Positions 34,661 through 43,777 of a DNA stretch of 64,000 nucleotides are shown here, piece by piece. The notes beneath the pieces are model-generated. The model was not told the origin of the DNA. It made no database searches and saw nothing but the letters and a program-made list of their open reading frames with translations. The stretch's first letter is position 1; every line of letters starts with the position of its first letter. Source of the DNA: Campylobacteraceae bacterium (GTDB taxonomy: Bacteria > Campylobacterota > Campylobacteria > Campylobacterales > Arcobacteraceae); assembly GCA_013215945.1 (NCBI GenBank), contig JABSOM010000011.1, positions 56,714-120,713 of the forward strand, read 5' to 3'. A program made the translations under genes and the position numbers.

Positions 34661-37492
34661 ATGTCAGCAAATACATATGAAGCTCTAAATGCAAAAGTGG
34701 GAAGACGTTCATTTTTAAAAATGAGTGCCGTTGCCGCAGCATTTGGAGTTACTAATTCTTTTGCTAGTACTAACGCAACAAGAGCTGCAACACAAGAAGA
34801 GATTAAAAATCCTTTTCCTGGGTCCAAATTAATTAAAACAATTTGTACCGCATGTTCAGTAGGGTGTGGAGTAATAGCAGAAGTTCAAAATGGAGTGTGG
34901 GTTAGACAAGAAGTAGCCCAAGATCATCCAATTTCACTTGGTGGTCACTGTTGTAAGGGTGCGGATATGATTGATATGGTTCGATCAGAAGTAAGACTTA
35001 AGCACCCAATGGTAAAACAAAATGGAAAATGGAAAAGAATTTCTTGGGATGAAGCAATGAAAGGTATTGCCTCTAAACTTGAAAATCTTAGACAAACATC
35101 GGGACCTGATTCAACAATGTTTTTAGGCTCAGCAAAATTTGGTACAGAACAAGCATATTATTTTAGAAAATTAGCTGCAATGTTTGGTACAAATAATATA
35201 GATCACCAAGCTAGAATTTGACATAGCTCAACAGTTGCCGGTGTGGCAAATACATGGGGTTATGGTGCTATGACAAATTCTTTAGGGGATATACAAAACG
35301 CAAAAGCTATTATTATATTTGGAGCAAATCCTGCGGTTAATCACCCAGTTGGATTCCAACATTTTTTAAAAGCAAAAGAGAGAAATAATGCAAAAATAAT
35401 TGTAGTAGATCCTAGGTTTACTAAAACAGCTGCAAAAGCGGATTATTATGCACAAATCAGACCAGGTACTGATATTCCTTTTATGTATGGAATGTTAAAT
35501 ATTATTTTTGAAAATGGTTGGCATGATGAAGGTTTTATAAACGATCGTGTTTATGGAATGAAAGATGTAATGAAAGAAGCCAAAAATTGGCCACTTGATA
35601 AAGTTGCTGATGTAACGGGTGTTGATGCTTCTTTAATTTTACAAATTACAAAACTTTATGCTAATAATTCTCCTGGAACATTAATTTGGGCTATGGGATT
35701 AACGCAACATTCAAATGGTTCTTCTAATACTAGACTTGCTCCTATTTTGCAACTTGCTTTAGGAAATTTAGGTATTGAAGGTGGAGGTACTAATATTTTA
35801 AGAGGTCATGATAATGTTCAAGGGGCTACTGATATGTGTTGTTTATCACATACTTTACCTGGATATTATGGTTTAAGTGACGGTTCTTGGAAATATTTTG
35901 CTAAATCATGGGGTGTTGATTACGAATGGTTAAAAGGAAGATTTAAAGATCCTTCTTGGATGAATAAAAAAGGGTTTACACTTTCACGTTGGTGGTCAGG
36001 AGTTCTAGCTGGAAATCCAGGCGAAGATGCTATTCATAATGCAGGTACAAATTTAAAAGCTATTTTTGTTATGGGAAATGGAATTACATCTACTGCTCAA
36101 ACAAAAAAAGTAAAAGAAGCTTTAGACAATCTTGAATTGGCTGTATTTTGTGATCCTTTTGTAAATGAAGGTGCCATTATTACAGACAAACAAAATGATG
36201 TTTATATTTTACCAGCTGCTACGCAGTTTGAAACTTCTGGAAGTGTAACTGCTACTAATAGAGCAGCACAGTGGAGAAGTGAAGTTATAAAACCTATGTA
36301 TGAATCTAAAACGGATCAAGACATTATGTTTTTATTGGCAAAAGAACTTGGATTTTATGATGAATTAACTGCCGGTATGAAGATAAAAGAAAATAAAAAA
36401 GACTTTAAATGGCCAGAAGATGCAACAGATGAAATTGCAAGAATCATTAAAACTATTGGTTTAACAGGATGGACTGCTAAAAGATTAAAAGCACACCAAG
36501 AGAACTGGCATATGTTTGATGAAGTATCTGGACGTGGATATGGACCTATGAAGGGCGAATACTACGGTTTACCTTGGCCTTGTTGGACTGAATCACATTC
36601 TGGAAGCCCAATTTTATACAATATTAACAGATCTGTTAAAGATGGTGGAATGGGATTTAGAAACAGATTTGGACTTGAGCATGATGGCGAAGATTTATTA
36701 GCCGGTGTGGGATCTGCTCCTAAAGGCTCTGCAAATAAAGATGGATACCCAGAAATCACAAGAGACAATATCGAAGAAGTCTTAGGTATTAAATTAAGTG
36801 AAGCAGAGAAAAAAGCAATTGGTAAAAACTGGAAAGTTGATACTTCAAATATTATTGCTAAAAAATGTATGGAACAAGGAATGGCTCCTTATGGAAATGC
36901 GAAAGCAAGAGCCAAAGTATGGACCTTTGCTGATCCAATTCCACTTCATAGAGAACCTCTTCATTCTCCAAGACCGGATCTTGTTGCTAAGTATCCAAGT
37001 TTTGCAGATAAAAAGAATCACTATAGAGTAGATACAAGATATACCTCAGAGCAAACAAAAGAAAATTGGGCTGAAAAATTTCCTATTAACTTAGTTACTG
37101 GACGCTTGGTAAATCTAAATGGAGCAGGGATGGAAAACAGAGCAAGTAAATATCTTGCTAAATTAAGTCCTGATATGTTTTGTGATATTAATCCTGATTT
37201 AGCGGCAGAGCATGGCATTAGAGATGGTTCAATGATGTGGATTCATTCCCCTCAAGGAACTAAAATTAAAGTCAAAGCGAAATATTCGCACTCAGTATCA
37301 AGTGATAGAATTTTTATTCCTATTCATTTTGCAGGAGTTATGGAAGGTGTGGATCTTTCTCATAAGTATCCAGAAGGAACAGCACCTTATGCGATTGGGG
37401 AAAGTGCTAATACTGTTACTAACTACGGTTATGACATTGTTACTCAAATACCTGAAACAAAAGGTGGCTTGTGCCGAATTGAAAGCGCTTAG
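34661..37492 (+). CDS. fdhA: Selenocysteine-containing formate dehydrogenase catalytic subunit
   Basis: A 943-aa molybdo/tungsto-bis-PGD enzyme oxidising formate at the periplasmic face. It has a Tat signal (GRRSFLKMSAVAAAFG, 14-29), a [4Fe-4S] site (Cys62, 65, 69 and 97 or 98), and an in-frame TGA at 35219-35221 encoding Sec187 in the conserved context DHQARI-Sec-HSSTV, which ligates the metal. The reading frame continues unbroken on both sides of the UGA, and a bSECIS hairpin follows. The remaining domains, to GGLCRIESA, match the FdhG/FdhA family. It is coupled to fdhB, whose ribosome site overlaps the fdhA stop. Tungsten use is suggested by tupABC nearby. Confidence 0.96.
35222..35260 (+). 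promoter_or_regulatory. Bacterial SECIS element in fdhA
   Basis: Just after the UGA, TTGCC (35235-35239) pairs with GGCAA (35245-35249), leaving the apical loop GGTGT. The loop GGT starts 19 bases after the UGA, the same spacing I count for E. coli fdhF. It is the expected binding site for the SelB winged helices. Confidence 0.85.
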
Positions 37493-37501
37493 GAGGATAA
37501 T

Positions 37502-38119
37502 ATGAGTGATAATACGAAACCTGATTTCGCCAGAATGAAATTTTACTGTGACGAAAACAGATGTATCCATTGTGATGGATGTTCTGTTGCTTGTGCGGAA
37601 GCACATGAGTTACCTGTTGAAATTTCAAGAAGAAAAGTTGTTACAGTTAATGAGGGAATCCAAGGAATGGAATTTTCTTTATCTGTAGCTTGTATGCATT
37701 GTACAGATGCCCCTTGTGAAGAGGTGTGTCCAGTTGATTGTTTCTATATTAGAGATGATGGAATTGTTTTACATGATAAAGATAAATGTATTGGTTGTTC
37801 TTATTGTTTATATGCCTGCCCTTTTGGCGCACCTCAATTTCCATCTAATGGAGCTTTTGGTACTAAAGGTGTAATGGACAAATGTACTATGTGTGCAGGT
37901 GGTCCTGATGATACAAACAGTGCACATGAGAGAGAATTATATGGACAAAATAGAATTGCAGAAGGAAAAGTTCCTGTATGTGCATCTATGTGTTCAACAA
38001 AAGCCTTATTAGTAGGAGATGCTGAATCTGTTGCTAATATTTACAGAGAACGAGTAATCTCTTTTGGTCACGGAGTACAATCAATGCCTTACGGTTGGGA
38101 TAAAGCGTATGGAAACTAA
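37502..38119 (+). CDS. fdhB: Formate dehydrogenase iron-sulfur subunit
   Basis: A 205-aa ferredoxin-type subunit with four cysteine groups: CIHCDGCSVAC, CMHCTDAPCEEVCP, CIGCSYCLYACP and the CTMC/CASMC pair, enough for four [4Fe-4S] clusters. It carries electrons from FdhA to the membrane subunit. It has no signal peptide, as usual for a partner co-exported with the Tat-targeted subunit. GGAGG overlapping the fdhA stop is its ribosome site. It overlaps fdhC by 11 bp. Confidence 0.94.
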   Translation: MSDNTKPDFARMKFYCDENRCIHCDGCSVACAEAHELPVEISRRKVVTVNEGIQGMEFSLSVACMHCTDAPCEEVCPVDCFYIRDDGIVLHDKDKCIGCSYCLYACPFGAPQFPSNGAFGTKGVMDKCTMCAGGPDDTNSAHERELYGQNRIAEGKVPVCASMCSTKALLVGDAESVANIYRERVISFGHGVQSMPYGWDKAYGN

Positions 38120-39068
38120 AAGTTTTTTTAGTGAGTATAAAGCCTATATTATAATAGGTTTTATATTTGCTCTTCTTACTTATTGGTACTTTTTTCTAGC
38201 AACTATTGCTAACTTAGATTATGTATTTAAGTTTTTAATACTGATAGCCCAAGGAGATATTTCTGGAAATGTGATTCCCATATCGGAACTTACACGTTTA
38301 GAACAAATGGAAGTTGCTTTATATGGACCTAATTATGGAGCAATTGCACCTGAAGTTATTAGAGCTTTTGAAGAAAGACAACACCTTTTACCCATTGTTT
38401 TCTTAGTAGAATTTTTTCTATTTTTAGGAATGTTCATACTTGCAAAAGGAAGAAAACAAGCAAAGATTACAAGACATGATGACAAGGTACAAGTGTATTC
38501 TGTTTTTCAACGTTTGGTAATTTTATTAAATATTGTGATTATGATTTATTTATTCATTACTGGTTTTTCAATTACTTTTGGAAACTGGACAGGTGGAGGA
38601 TATATTGCAAGGTTTATGCGAGCATCTCATGAAATAGTTGGAGTAGGATGGATGCCTATTTGGTTAATTATGACGGTAATTGCATTTAAAGATCACAAGT
38701 TTTTTTACAGACCCTCTGTGAAAATATGGAATAAAATATTTTTACGTGGAAAATACGAAGCGATGGATAGAATAAATTATTATATGTATGTAGCATTTGG
38801 TGCTTTATTAGTACTTTCAGGATTCTTAATTTGGTTTATGGCTCCTGATGCTGCAACACATGCCCAAACGATTCAGTTTAAGCGTTTTATTTTATTTATT
38901 CATTTTATGGGATCTGCGATTATTTCGTTCTTTACATTTGAAACAGTGTATTCGTATTTTGTATCGGTAAAAGGTTATCTGCCTGGTGTTATTACAGGAA
39001 AACTACCTAGAGAGTATATAGAACAATTTAGACCAGATGTTCTTAAAGAAGAAGACTTAATAAAATAA
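38109..39068 (+). CDS. fdhC: Formate dehydrogenase cytochrome b subunit
   Basis: A 319-aa membrane protein with at least four TM helices (near 11-32, 90-110, 140-165, 230-250 and 270-295) and His residues suited to two b haems, e.g. RASHEIVGVGW and FIHFMGS. It anchors FdhAB and passes electrons to menaquinone. I chose the ATG at 38109 (METKSFFSEY), which overlaps the fdhB stop; an earlier in-frame start would run deep into fdhB. It is longer than E. coli FdnI, as in epsilonproteobacterial homologues. Confidence 0.92.
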   Translation: METKSFFSEYKAYIIIGFIFALLTYWYFFLATIANLDYVFKFLILIAQGDISGNVIPISELTRLEQMEVALYGPNYGAIAPEVIRAFEERQHLLPIVFLVEFFLFLGMFILAKGRKQAKITRHDDKVQVYSVFQRLVILLNIVIMIYLFITGFSITFGNWTGGGYIARFMRASHEIVGVGWMPIWLIMTVIAFKDHKFFYRPSVKIWNKIFLRGKYEAMDRINYYMYVAFGALLVLSGFLIWFMAPDAATHAQTIQFKRFILFIHFMGSAIISFFTFETVYSYFVSVKGYLPGVITGKLPREYIEQFRPDVLKEEDLIK

Positions 39069-39070
39069 AG

Positions 39071-39100
39071 AAAAGAAAAACACTTAGGTGTTTTTCTTTT
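39071..39100 (+). terminator. Terminator after fdhC
   Basis: AAAAGAAAAACAC (39071-39083) pairs with GTGTTTTTCTTTT (39088-39100) around TTAG, giving a 13-bp stem whose right arm supplies the T-run. It separates the structural fdh operon from the cofactor genes that begin at fdhD. Confidence 0.8.
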
Positions 39101-39109
39101 GGTTTCTTA

Positions 39110-39156
39110 TTATGCTAAAAATGCATAATAAAGCTTTTAAATATGCAAAATTTGCA
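39110..39156. promoter_or_regulatory. Repeated TGC dyads upstream of fdhD
   Basis: TTATGC/GCATAA (39110-39115 and 39123-39128) is a perfect 6-bp inverted repeat around TAAAAAT. TGCAAAATTTGCA (39144-39156) is a second, near-palindromic site 16 bp on. The two sites lie in the 126-bp gap before fdhD. They could be operator sites for the ModE-like regulator encoded in the same operon, but no binding consensus is known to me for it. Confidence 0.4.
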
Positions 39157-39194
39157 CAATAAACTATCTTGCGAACGTAGTTTAAAGGAAAAAT

Positions 39195-39983
39195 ATGGAC
39201 AACAGTAAATATTTAAAAACAGTAATAATTGATAAACTTATAGAAAATAAAGCCGTAGAATTTGAAGACGTAACTATTGATGAGGTAAGATTGAATTTAT
39301 ATTTAAATGGAGAAAAAACCATTTCCATGATGTGTATTCCAAAAGATCAAGATGCCCATGCTATTGGATACTTAATGAGTGAAAATGTTATTTCTTCCTA
39401 TAAAGATATTAAAGAAATAAGTGTAAGTAAAGATGGTTTAAGAGTTGATGTTAATGCCAATATTAACCAAGAATCCATACAGAATTTATTTAAAGAAAAA
39501 ACCTTAACAAGTGGTTGTGGAGGAGGAGTTACTGGAAATGTTGCTGGCTTTTTAGAAATTCCTTTTAACCAAAGCGCTTTTAAAATAAAAGCACAAACCA
39601 TTCTTGATGAAATAAAGATTTTTTACAAAGACAGTGAACTGTATAACTTAACAGGTTGTGTGCATAAAGCAATGATTTATTTACTGGATGGAACTACTGT
39701 TACTGCTGAAGATATAGGACGTCATAATGCTATTGATAAAGCCATAGGTAAATGCATGATGCAAGGTTTAGATACCACAAAATCTGTTTTGTTTGTTTCT
39801 GGACGTTTAAGTTCTGAAATGGTTACAAAAGCGGTTATGCATGCAATTCCTATGATAGTTTCACGTACTGCACCTACGTATTTAGGAGTACAAACGGCGC
39901 AAAAACATGGTATCACAATGATTGGTTTTGCAAGAGGTAAAAAAATGAATATGTATACTCACCAAGGAAGAATAGATGTCTAG
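39195..39983 (+). CDS. fdhD: Formate dehydrogenase accessory sulfurtransferase FdhD
   Basis: A 262-aa protein that transfers sulfur from a cysteine desulfurase to the bis-PGD cofactor of formate dehydrogenase. The active loop reads TLTSGCGGGVTGN with a single Cys (108) where E. coli has CxxC. The conserved TGCVHKA and AEDIGRHNAIDKA blocks are present, as is the C-terminal FARGKKMNMYT. The ribosome site AAAGGA lies just before the ATG. Its stop overlaps the next gene by 8 bp. The divergent NifS-like protein encoded downstream could be its sulfur donor (inference). Confidence 0.93.
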   Translation: MDNSKYLKTVIIDKLIENKAVEFEDVTIDEVRLNLYLNGEKTISMMCIPKDQDAHAIGYLMSENVISSYKDIKEISVSKDGLRVDVNANINQESIQNLFKEKTLTSGCGGGVTGNVAGFLEIPFNQSAFKIKAQTILDEIKIFYKDSELYNLTGCVHKAMIYLLDGTTVTAEDIGRHNAIDKAIGKCMMQGLDTTKSVLFVSGRLSSEMVTKAVMHAIPMIVSRTAPTYLGVQTAQKHGITMIGFARGKKMNMYTHQGRIDV

Positions 39984-40374
39984 TTTGGATACAAAACAAA
40001 TGCTTATACTTCAAGATAACTTGGATGAAAATGGACGCTTGAGCTGTTTAAAAGCTTTTAAAGTTGCCAAACTTCTTGGCATAAAAGCAATAAAAATGGC
40101 AGATACTTGCAAAAATGAAAATATAAAAATCACATCTTGTGAGTTAGGTGTGTTTGGAAAAATTGCTTTTGAAACCTATGAAGAAGATATTTACAAAAAT
40201 ATTAAACAACATTATAAAAACAATACACAAGTTACTTGTAAAACCTTATGGAAAGAAGCACAAAGTACAAGTTTAAGAAGAGTTGGATCTACGGTGAAAA
40301 ACTCTGATGTAGACGTGATTTATTGTCAATTGGGTTGTTTTAGAAAGAAGTTGGGTCATGCAAATAAAAGTTAA
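39976..40374 (+). CDS. Duplicated CxLGxF-motif protein, ModE-associated
   Basis: A 132-aa protein with two similar halves. CLKAFKVAKLLGI leading to KITSCELGVFGK (52-62) is repeated as CKTLWKEAQSTSL leading to IYCQLGCFRKK (115-125). Each half has the C-x-LG-x-F motif. I recall this domain from ModE-related regulators, where it follows the HTH; here it stands as its own gene and the HTH protein follows directly, overlapping by 17 bp. The cysteine pairs could bind metal or thiols. No catalytic function is assigned. Confidence 0.7.
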   Translation: MSSLDTKQMLILQDNLDENGRLSCLKAFKVAKLLGIKAIKMADTCKNENIKITSCELGVFGKIAFETYEEDIYKNIKQHYKNNTQVTCKTLWKEAQSTSLRRVGSTVKNSDVDVIYCQLGCFRKKLGHANKS

Positions 40375-40729
40375 AACATGGATAGAAGATGAAAAACAAA
40401 ACCTTATTTTTGGTGGCGGTAAAACTCAAATTTTAAAATATATCGATGAAACAGGAAGTATTTTAGCAGCTTCTAAAATTCTAGGAATGAATTATAAAAA
40501 AGCCTGGTCACATATTAAAATATTACAAGAATATATTGAAGATGAATTAGTTATTGTTCAAAAAGGCAGAAACAATGGTGGTACTACCCTAACTCCTAAA
40601 GCAAAAGAAATTATTAAAAACTATCAAATACTACAAGATGAAATTAATGTTTATGCACAAGAACGATTTGATGTGATTTTTTTAAATAAAAAAGCTTCCA
40701 TCGTTTGTAAAAAGGATTCTCATGTATAA
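40358..40729 (+). CDS. ModE-like HTH regulator lacking molybdate-binding domains
   Basis: A 123-aa LysR-type winged helix of the ModE N-terminal kind: LKYIDETGSILAASKILGMNYKKAWSHI is the recognition segment and GGTTLTPKAKEII the wing. E. coli ModE has two extra Mop domains for molybdate; they are absent here. Metal sensing must come from elsewhere, for example the preceding CxLGxF protein (inference). It overlaps both neighbours and sits between fdhD and moeA/tupABC, so control of tungstate uptake or FDH genes is the likely job. Confidence 0.8.
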   Translation: MQIKVKTWIEDEKQNLIFGGGKTQILKYIDETGSILAASKILGMNYKKAWSHIKILQEYIEDELVIVQKGRNNGGTTLTPKAKEIIKNYQILQDEINVYAQERFDVIFLNKKASIVCKKDSHV

Positions 40730-41696
40730 ACTAAATGTTTTACAATATCCTGTATTAAAAGATATAAATATTGCGTCTTCTTATTCTCTGGCCGCACTTT
40801 CTAATAATGAAAATCTAAAGGTTTTATTGGAAGAGTATAAAAACAGATTTTCATTTTCTTCTTTAAATACTTTGCATTTCAGCAAAGAGAGTTTACTTGG
40901 CTTTTTATTAGGACTTGATGGGAATATTGCCGTTTCTTTGGGTGAAAGTGAAGCGTTGATAGAAGCTTCTTACGCATATAAAAAACTTGGATTTAACTTA
41001 GACTTTATTAATATTAATAAAAATGGGCAGCTTGATTATGAAAGTATTAAAGATAAATATACCTATATATTTGTTTCTTCTTACATTATGGATACGTATG
41101 TAAAAGTTGATTTATTAGAAGTTAAAAAGAGAAGCAAAGCGAAAATTATAGGAAATATTTCTGCTACTTTGGACTGCACAAATATCGATATAGCTGTTTT
41201 GGATGCGTATAAATTAAGTGGATATGCCAGTTCTTCTGTTTTATTACATAATGATTTATTAGAAAAACAAGTTCTTGGCGAAATTGATATCATATCTCTA
41301 CAAAATATTATCAAAACACAGGCTTTTTCTTATGAAAAAGAAAACAAAAGCATGTTTATCAAGGCTTTAAAAAAGGAATTAAAAGATGATTTTTTCTTTT
41401 TTGTTGATCCTTCTTTAAGTTTAGAGAATACACTGCATTTTGGACTAAAAAATATAAAAGCACGAGAAATTATACGTGCTCTCGCTTTATATGATATTTT
41501 TACCTCTAATGGAGAAGGTTGTTCGTTGGGATTAATGAAACCTTCCCGTATTCTGCAAGAAATGTACTACAGCGAAAATGAATCCAGACAAGCACTTAGT
41601 TTTTCTTTTACAAGTATTTTTAGCAAAGAAGATATTGATTATATTTGTAAAATAATATCAAAAGTTTATAGACAAATAAAGGTTTTAAATGATTAA
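40722..41696 (+). CDS. Divergent NifS-like cysteine desulfurase
   Basis: A 324-aa fold-type I PLP protein. The C-terminal part SNGEGCSLGLMKPSRIL (about 262-278) corresponds to the active-Cys loop of NifS/IscS with Cys267, and LDAYKLSGYASSSVLL (160-175) fits the PLP-lysine strand with Lys164. The N-terminal LDNAATT block and the cofactor His region of NifS are missing or unrecognisable, and it is about 60-80 aa shorter. Its place in the fdhD-moeA operon suggests sulfur or selenium supply for the cofactor. It could equally be a degenerate non-catalytic relative. It overlaps both flanking genes by 8 bp. Confidence 0.65.
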   Translation: MYKLNVLQYPVLKDINIASSYSLAALSNNENLKVLLEEYKNRFSFSSLNTLHFSKESLLGFLLGLDGNIAVSLGESEALIEASYAYKKLGFNLDFININKNGQLDYESIKDKYTYIFVSSYIMDTYVKVDLLEVKKRSKAKIIGNISATLDCTNIDIAVLDAYKLSGYASSSVLLHNDLLEKQVLGEIDIISLQNIIKTQAFSYEKENKSMFIKALKKELKDDFFFFVDPSLSLENTLHFGLKNIKAREIIRALALYDIFTSNGEGCSLGLMKPSRILQEMYYSENESRQALSFSFTSIFSKEDIDYICKIISKVYRQIKVLND

Positions 41697-42918
41697 AAAA
41701 TATTTAGATTTTGAAGAAGCAATAAAAATTTCTTTAGAAATGGCAGAAATAAATACCTTTGAAGAAATAATTTCTTTAGAAAATTCTTTAGGCCGTGTTA
41801 TATCCCAAGATATTATTTGTCAAAAAAACCTGCCTTCTTTTAATAATTCTGCGATGGATGGTTTTGCAATAAAATTTTGTGAAGCTTCAAATACTCTTTT
41901 AATAAAAGAAACTATTTTTGCAGGACAAAACAGTAAAAAAGAGTTAAAAGAAAATGAATGTTATAAAATAATGACAGGGGCCAAAGTTCCTAATGATGCA
42001 GATACAATCGTTCCCATTGAAGATGTTCTTGTAATAAATAACAGCATAAAAATAAAAAAGGAAATAAAAAAAGGAAGTTGTTTACGATTAAAAGGTGAAG
42101 AACAAAAAGTTGGCAATATTTTGTATAAAAAAGGGGAAAGTATTACTGCTTCAATGGTCGCAGTTCTAGCTTCTCAAGGTATGATTATGATTAAAGTTAT
42201 TAAAACATTGAGTATTGCTATTGTTTCAACTGGGGATGAAATTAAAGAACCTTGGGAGCATGCAAGTGAAGATGAAATATACAATTGTAATTCTTTTGCT
42301 CTTCTTTGCCAGCTTAAAGAAAAAGGTTTTTCTGCAACATATACCGGAGTCATTCCTGATAATCTTGAAGAATCAGAAAAATTTATTAAGAATTTAAAAT
42401 CTTATGATGTAATTATTACCAGTGGGGGTATTTCTATGGGAGATGCCGATTTTGTGGGACAAGCATTTTTAAACAATGGACTTGAGATATTTTTTCATGG
42501 AGTGAATGTAAAACCTGGTCGTCCTATTATGATGGGAAAACTAAACTCTACTTATGTTATGTGTTTGCCAGGTAATCCTCTTACTGCTATGGTTAATTTA
42601 CATTTATTTGTTTTACCGGTTTTATATAAATTACAAGGCAACAATAATATTTACCATGATTATGAAAGCGCTGTAAATATAGAAGCGTTTAATGTAAAAA
42701 AAGGACGCGTAAATTTGGTCTTAGGAAAGCTTGAAAAATCAGAATTCACAGTAAGCCAAAAAAACAAATATGGTTCAGGAATGATTTCTGTGCTTGGGGA
42801 AAGTAATGCAATTCTAGTTTCTGATACAAGCAGTGAACATTTTTTAGCAAACAAAAGTGTTAAGATCATTCGTTTTTCTTGTTCTTTTCTTAATGAACAA
42901 ATAAATATATTTAATTAA
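41689..42918 (+). CDS. moeA: Molybdopterin molybdotransferase MoeA
   Basis: A 409-aa protein that inserts molybdate or tungstate into adenylylated molybdopterin. Typical blocks are MDGFAIKF (about 56-63), IMTGAKVP, VSTGDEIKEP, the SGGISMGDADFV nucleotide/pterin motif and FHGVNVKPGRPI, LPGNPLTAM. Length is normal. It overlaps the NifS-like gene and is followed by tupA after 10 bp, so the insertase may be specialised for tungsten from this importer (inference). Confidence 0.93.
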   Translation: MIKKYLDFEEAIKISLEMAEINTFEEIISLENSLGRVISQDIICQKNLPSFNNSAMDGFAIKFCEASNTLLIKETIFAGQNSKKELKENECYKIMTGAKVPNDADTIVPIEDVLVINNSIKIKKEIKKGSCLRLKGEEQKVGNILYKKGESITASMVAVLASQGMIMIKVIKTLSIAIVSTGDEIKEPWEHASEDEIYNCNSFALLCQLKEKGFSATYTGVIPDNLEESEKFIKNLKSYDVIITSGGISMGDADFVGQAFLNNGLEIFFHGVNVKPGRPIMMGKLNSTYVMCLPGNPLTAMVNLHLFVLPVLYKLQGNNNIYHDYESAVNIEAFNVKKGRVNLVLGKLEKSEFTVSQKNKYGSGMISVLGESNAILVSDTSSEHFLANKSVKIIRFSCSFLNEQINIFN

Positions 42919-42928
42919 AAGGCTAAAA

Positions 42929-43756
42929 ATGAAAAAAGTTATTACTAATGGGGTGCTTTCACTTACTATCCTTTTCTCTTTAAATACAAATGTAAATGCA
43001 AAAGAAAGTTTGATGATGGCAACTACTACTAGTACTGATAATACAGGTCTCTTAGATTATTTAGCACCAAAGTTTGAAAAAGATACAAGTATTAACTTAA
43101 AATGGATAGCAACGGGAACTGGAAAAGCACTTAGAATGGGAAAAAATTGTGATGTAGATATTTTATTTGTACACGCCCCTGCATCTGAGAAAAAATTCAT
43201 TAAACAAGGCTATGGCTTAAACCGTAAACAAGTGATGTACAATGATTTTATTTTAATAGGACCTAAAAATGATCCTGCAAAACTCACAGGTATGAATATA
43301 AGTTTGGCTCTAAAAACAATTAAAGAAAAAGAAGTGACATTTTTTTCACGTGGAGATAATTCAGGTACAAATAAAAAAGAAATATCTTTATGGAAAAAAG
43401 CGCTTAAAAATGTTCCTGAATCGCAAAAATGGTATATGCAAACAGGACAAGGAATGTTAAGTACTATTAATATGAGCTCACAAATGGGTGGATACACTAT
43501 GAGCGATAGAGGTACTTGGATTAAGTATATGAGTCAACACAAAAGTGATAATACTATGAAAATAGTTATTGAAGGTTCAAAAGACTTAATTAATCAATAC
43601 AGTGTTATTAGTATTAATTCCCAAAAATGTTCAAATGCAAAAGAAGAACTTGCTAAAAAGTTTACGCTTTGGATTAACAGTTCCAAAATACAAGGTTTTA
43701 TAGCCGATTTTAGGTTATTGGGGCAAGCACTTTTTATTCCCAATGCAAATAATTAA
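42929..43756 (+). CDS. tupA: Tungstate-binding protein TupA
   Basis: A 275-aa periplasmic binding protein with a signal peptide (about 1-24, ending NVNA). ATTTSTDNTGLLDYL (about 31-45) is the oxyanion-binding TTTST block of TupA, followed by WIATGTGKAL, FVHAPASE and FFSRGDNSGTNKKE, all characteristic. TupA proteins bind tungstate far better than molybdate. Being in the fdh-cofactor operon, it supports a tungsten-containing formate dehydrogenase. Confidence 0.93.
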   Translation: MKKVITNGVLSLTILFSLNTNVNAKESLMMATTTSTDNTGLLDYLAPKFEKDTSINLKWIATGTGKALRMGKNCDVDILFVHAPASEKKFIKQGYGLNRKQVMYNDFILIGPKNDPAKLTGMNISLALKTIKEKEVTFFSRGDNSGTNKKEISLWKKALKNVPESQKWYMQTGQGMLSTINMSSQMGGYTMSDRGTWIKYMSQHKSDNTMKIVIEGSKDLINQYSVISINSQKCSNAKEELAKKFTLWINSSKIQGFIADFRLLGQALFIPNANN

Positions 43757-43777
43757 AAGTATTTGGAAAAAGATAAA

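Noticed and set aside
35219..35243. Frameshift or nonsense pseudogene reading of fdhA
   Set aside because: The frame is unchanged on both sides of the UGA, the context is the known Sec site, and sel genes plus a bSECIS are present.
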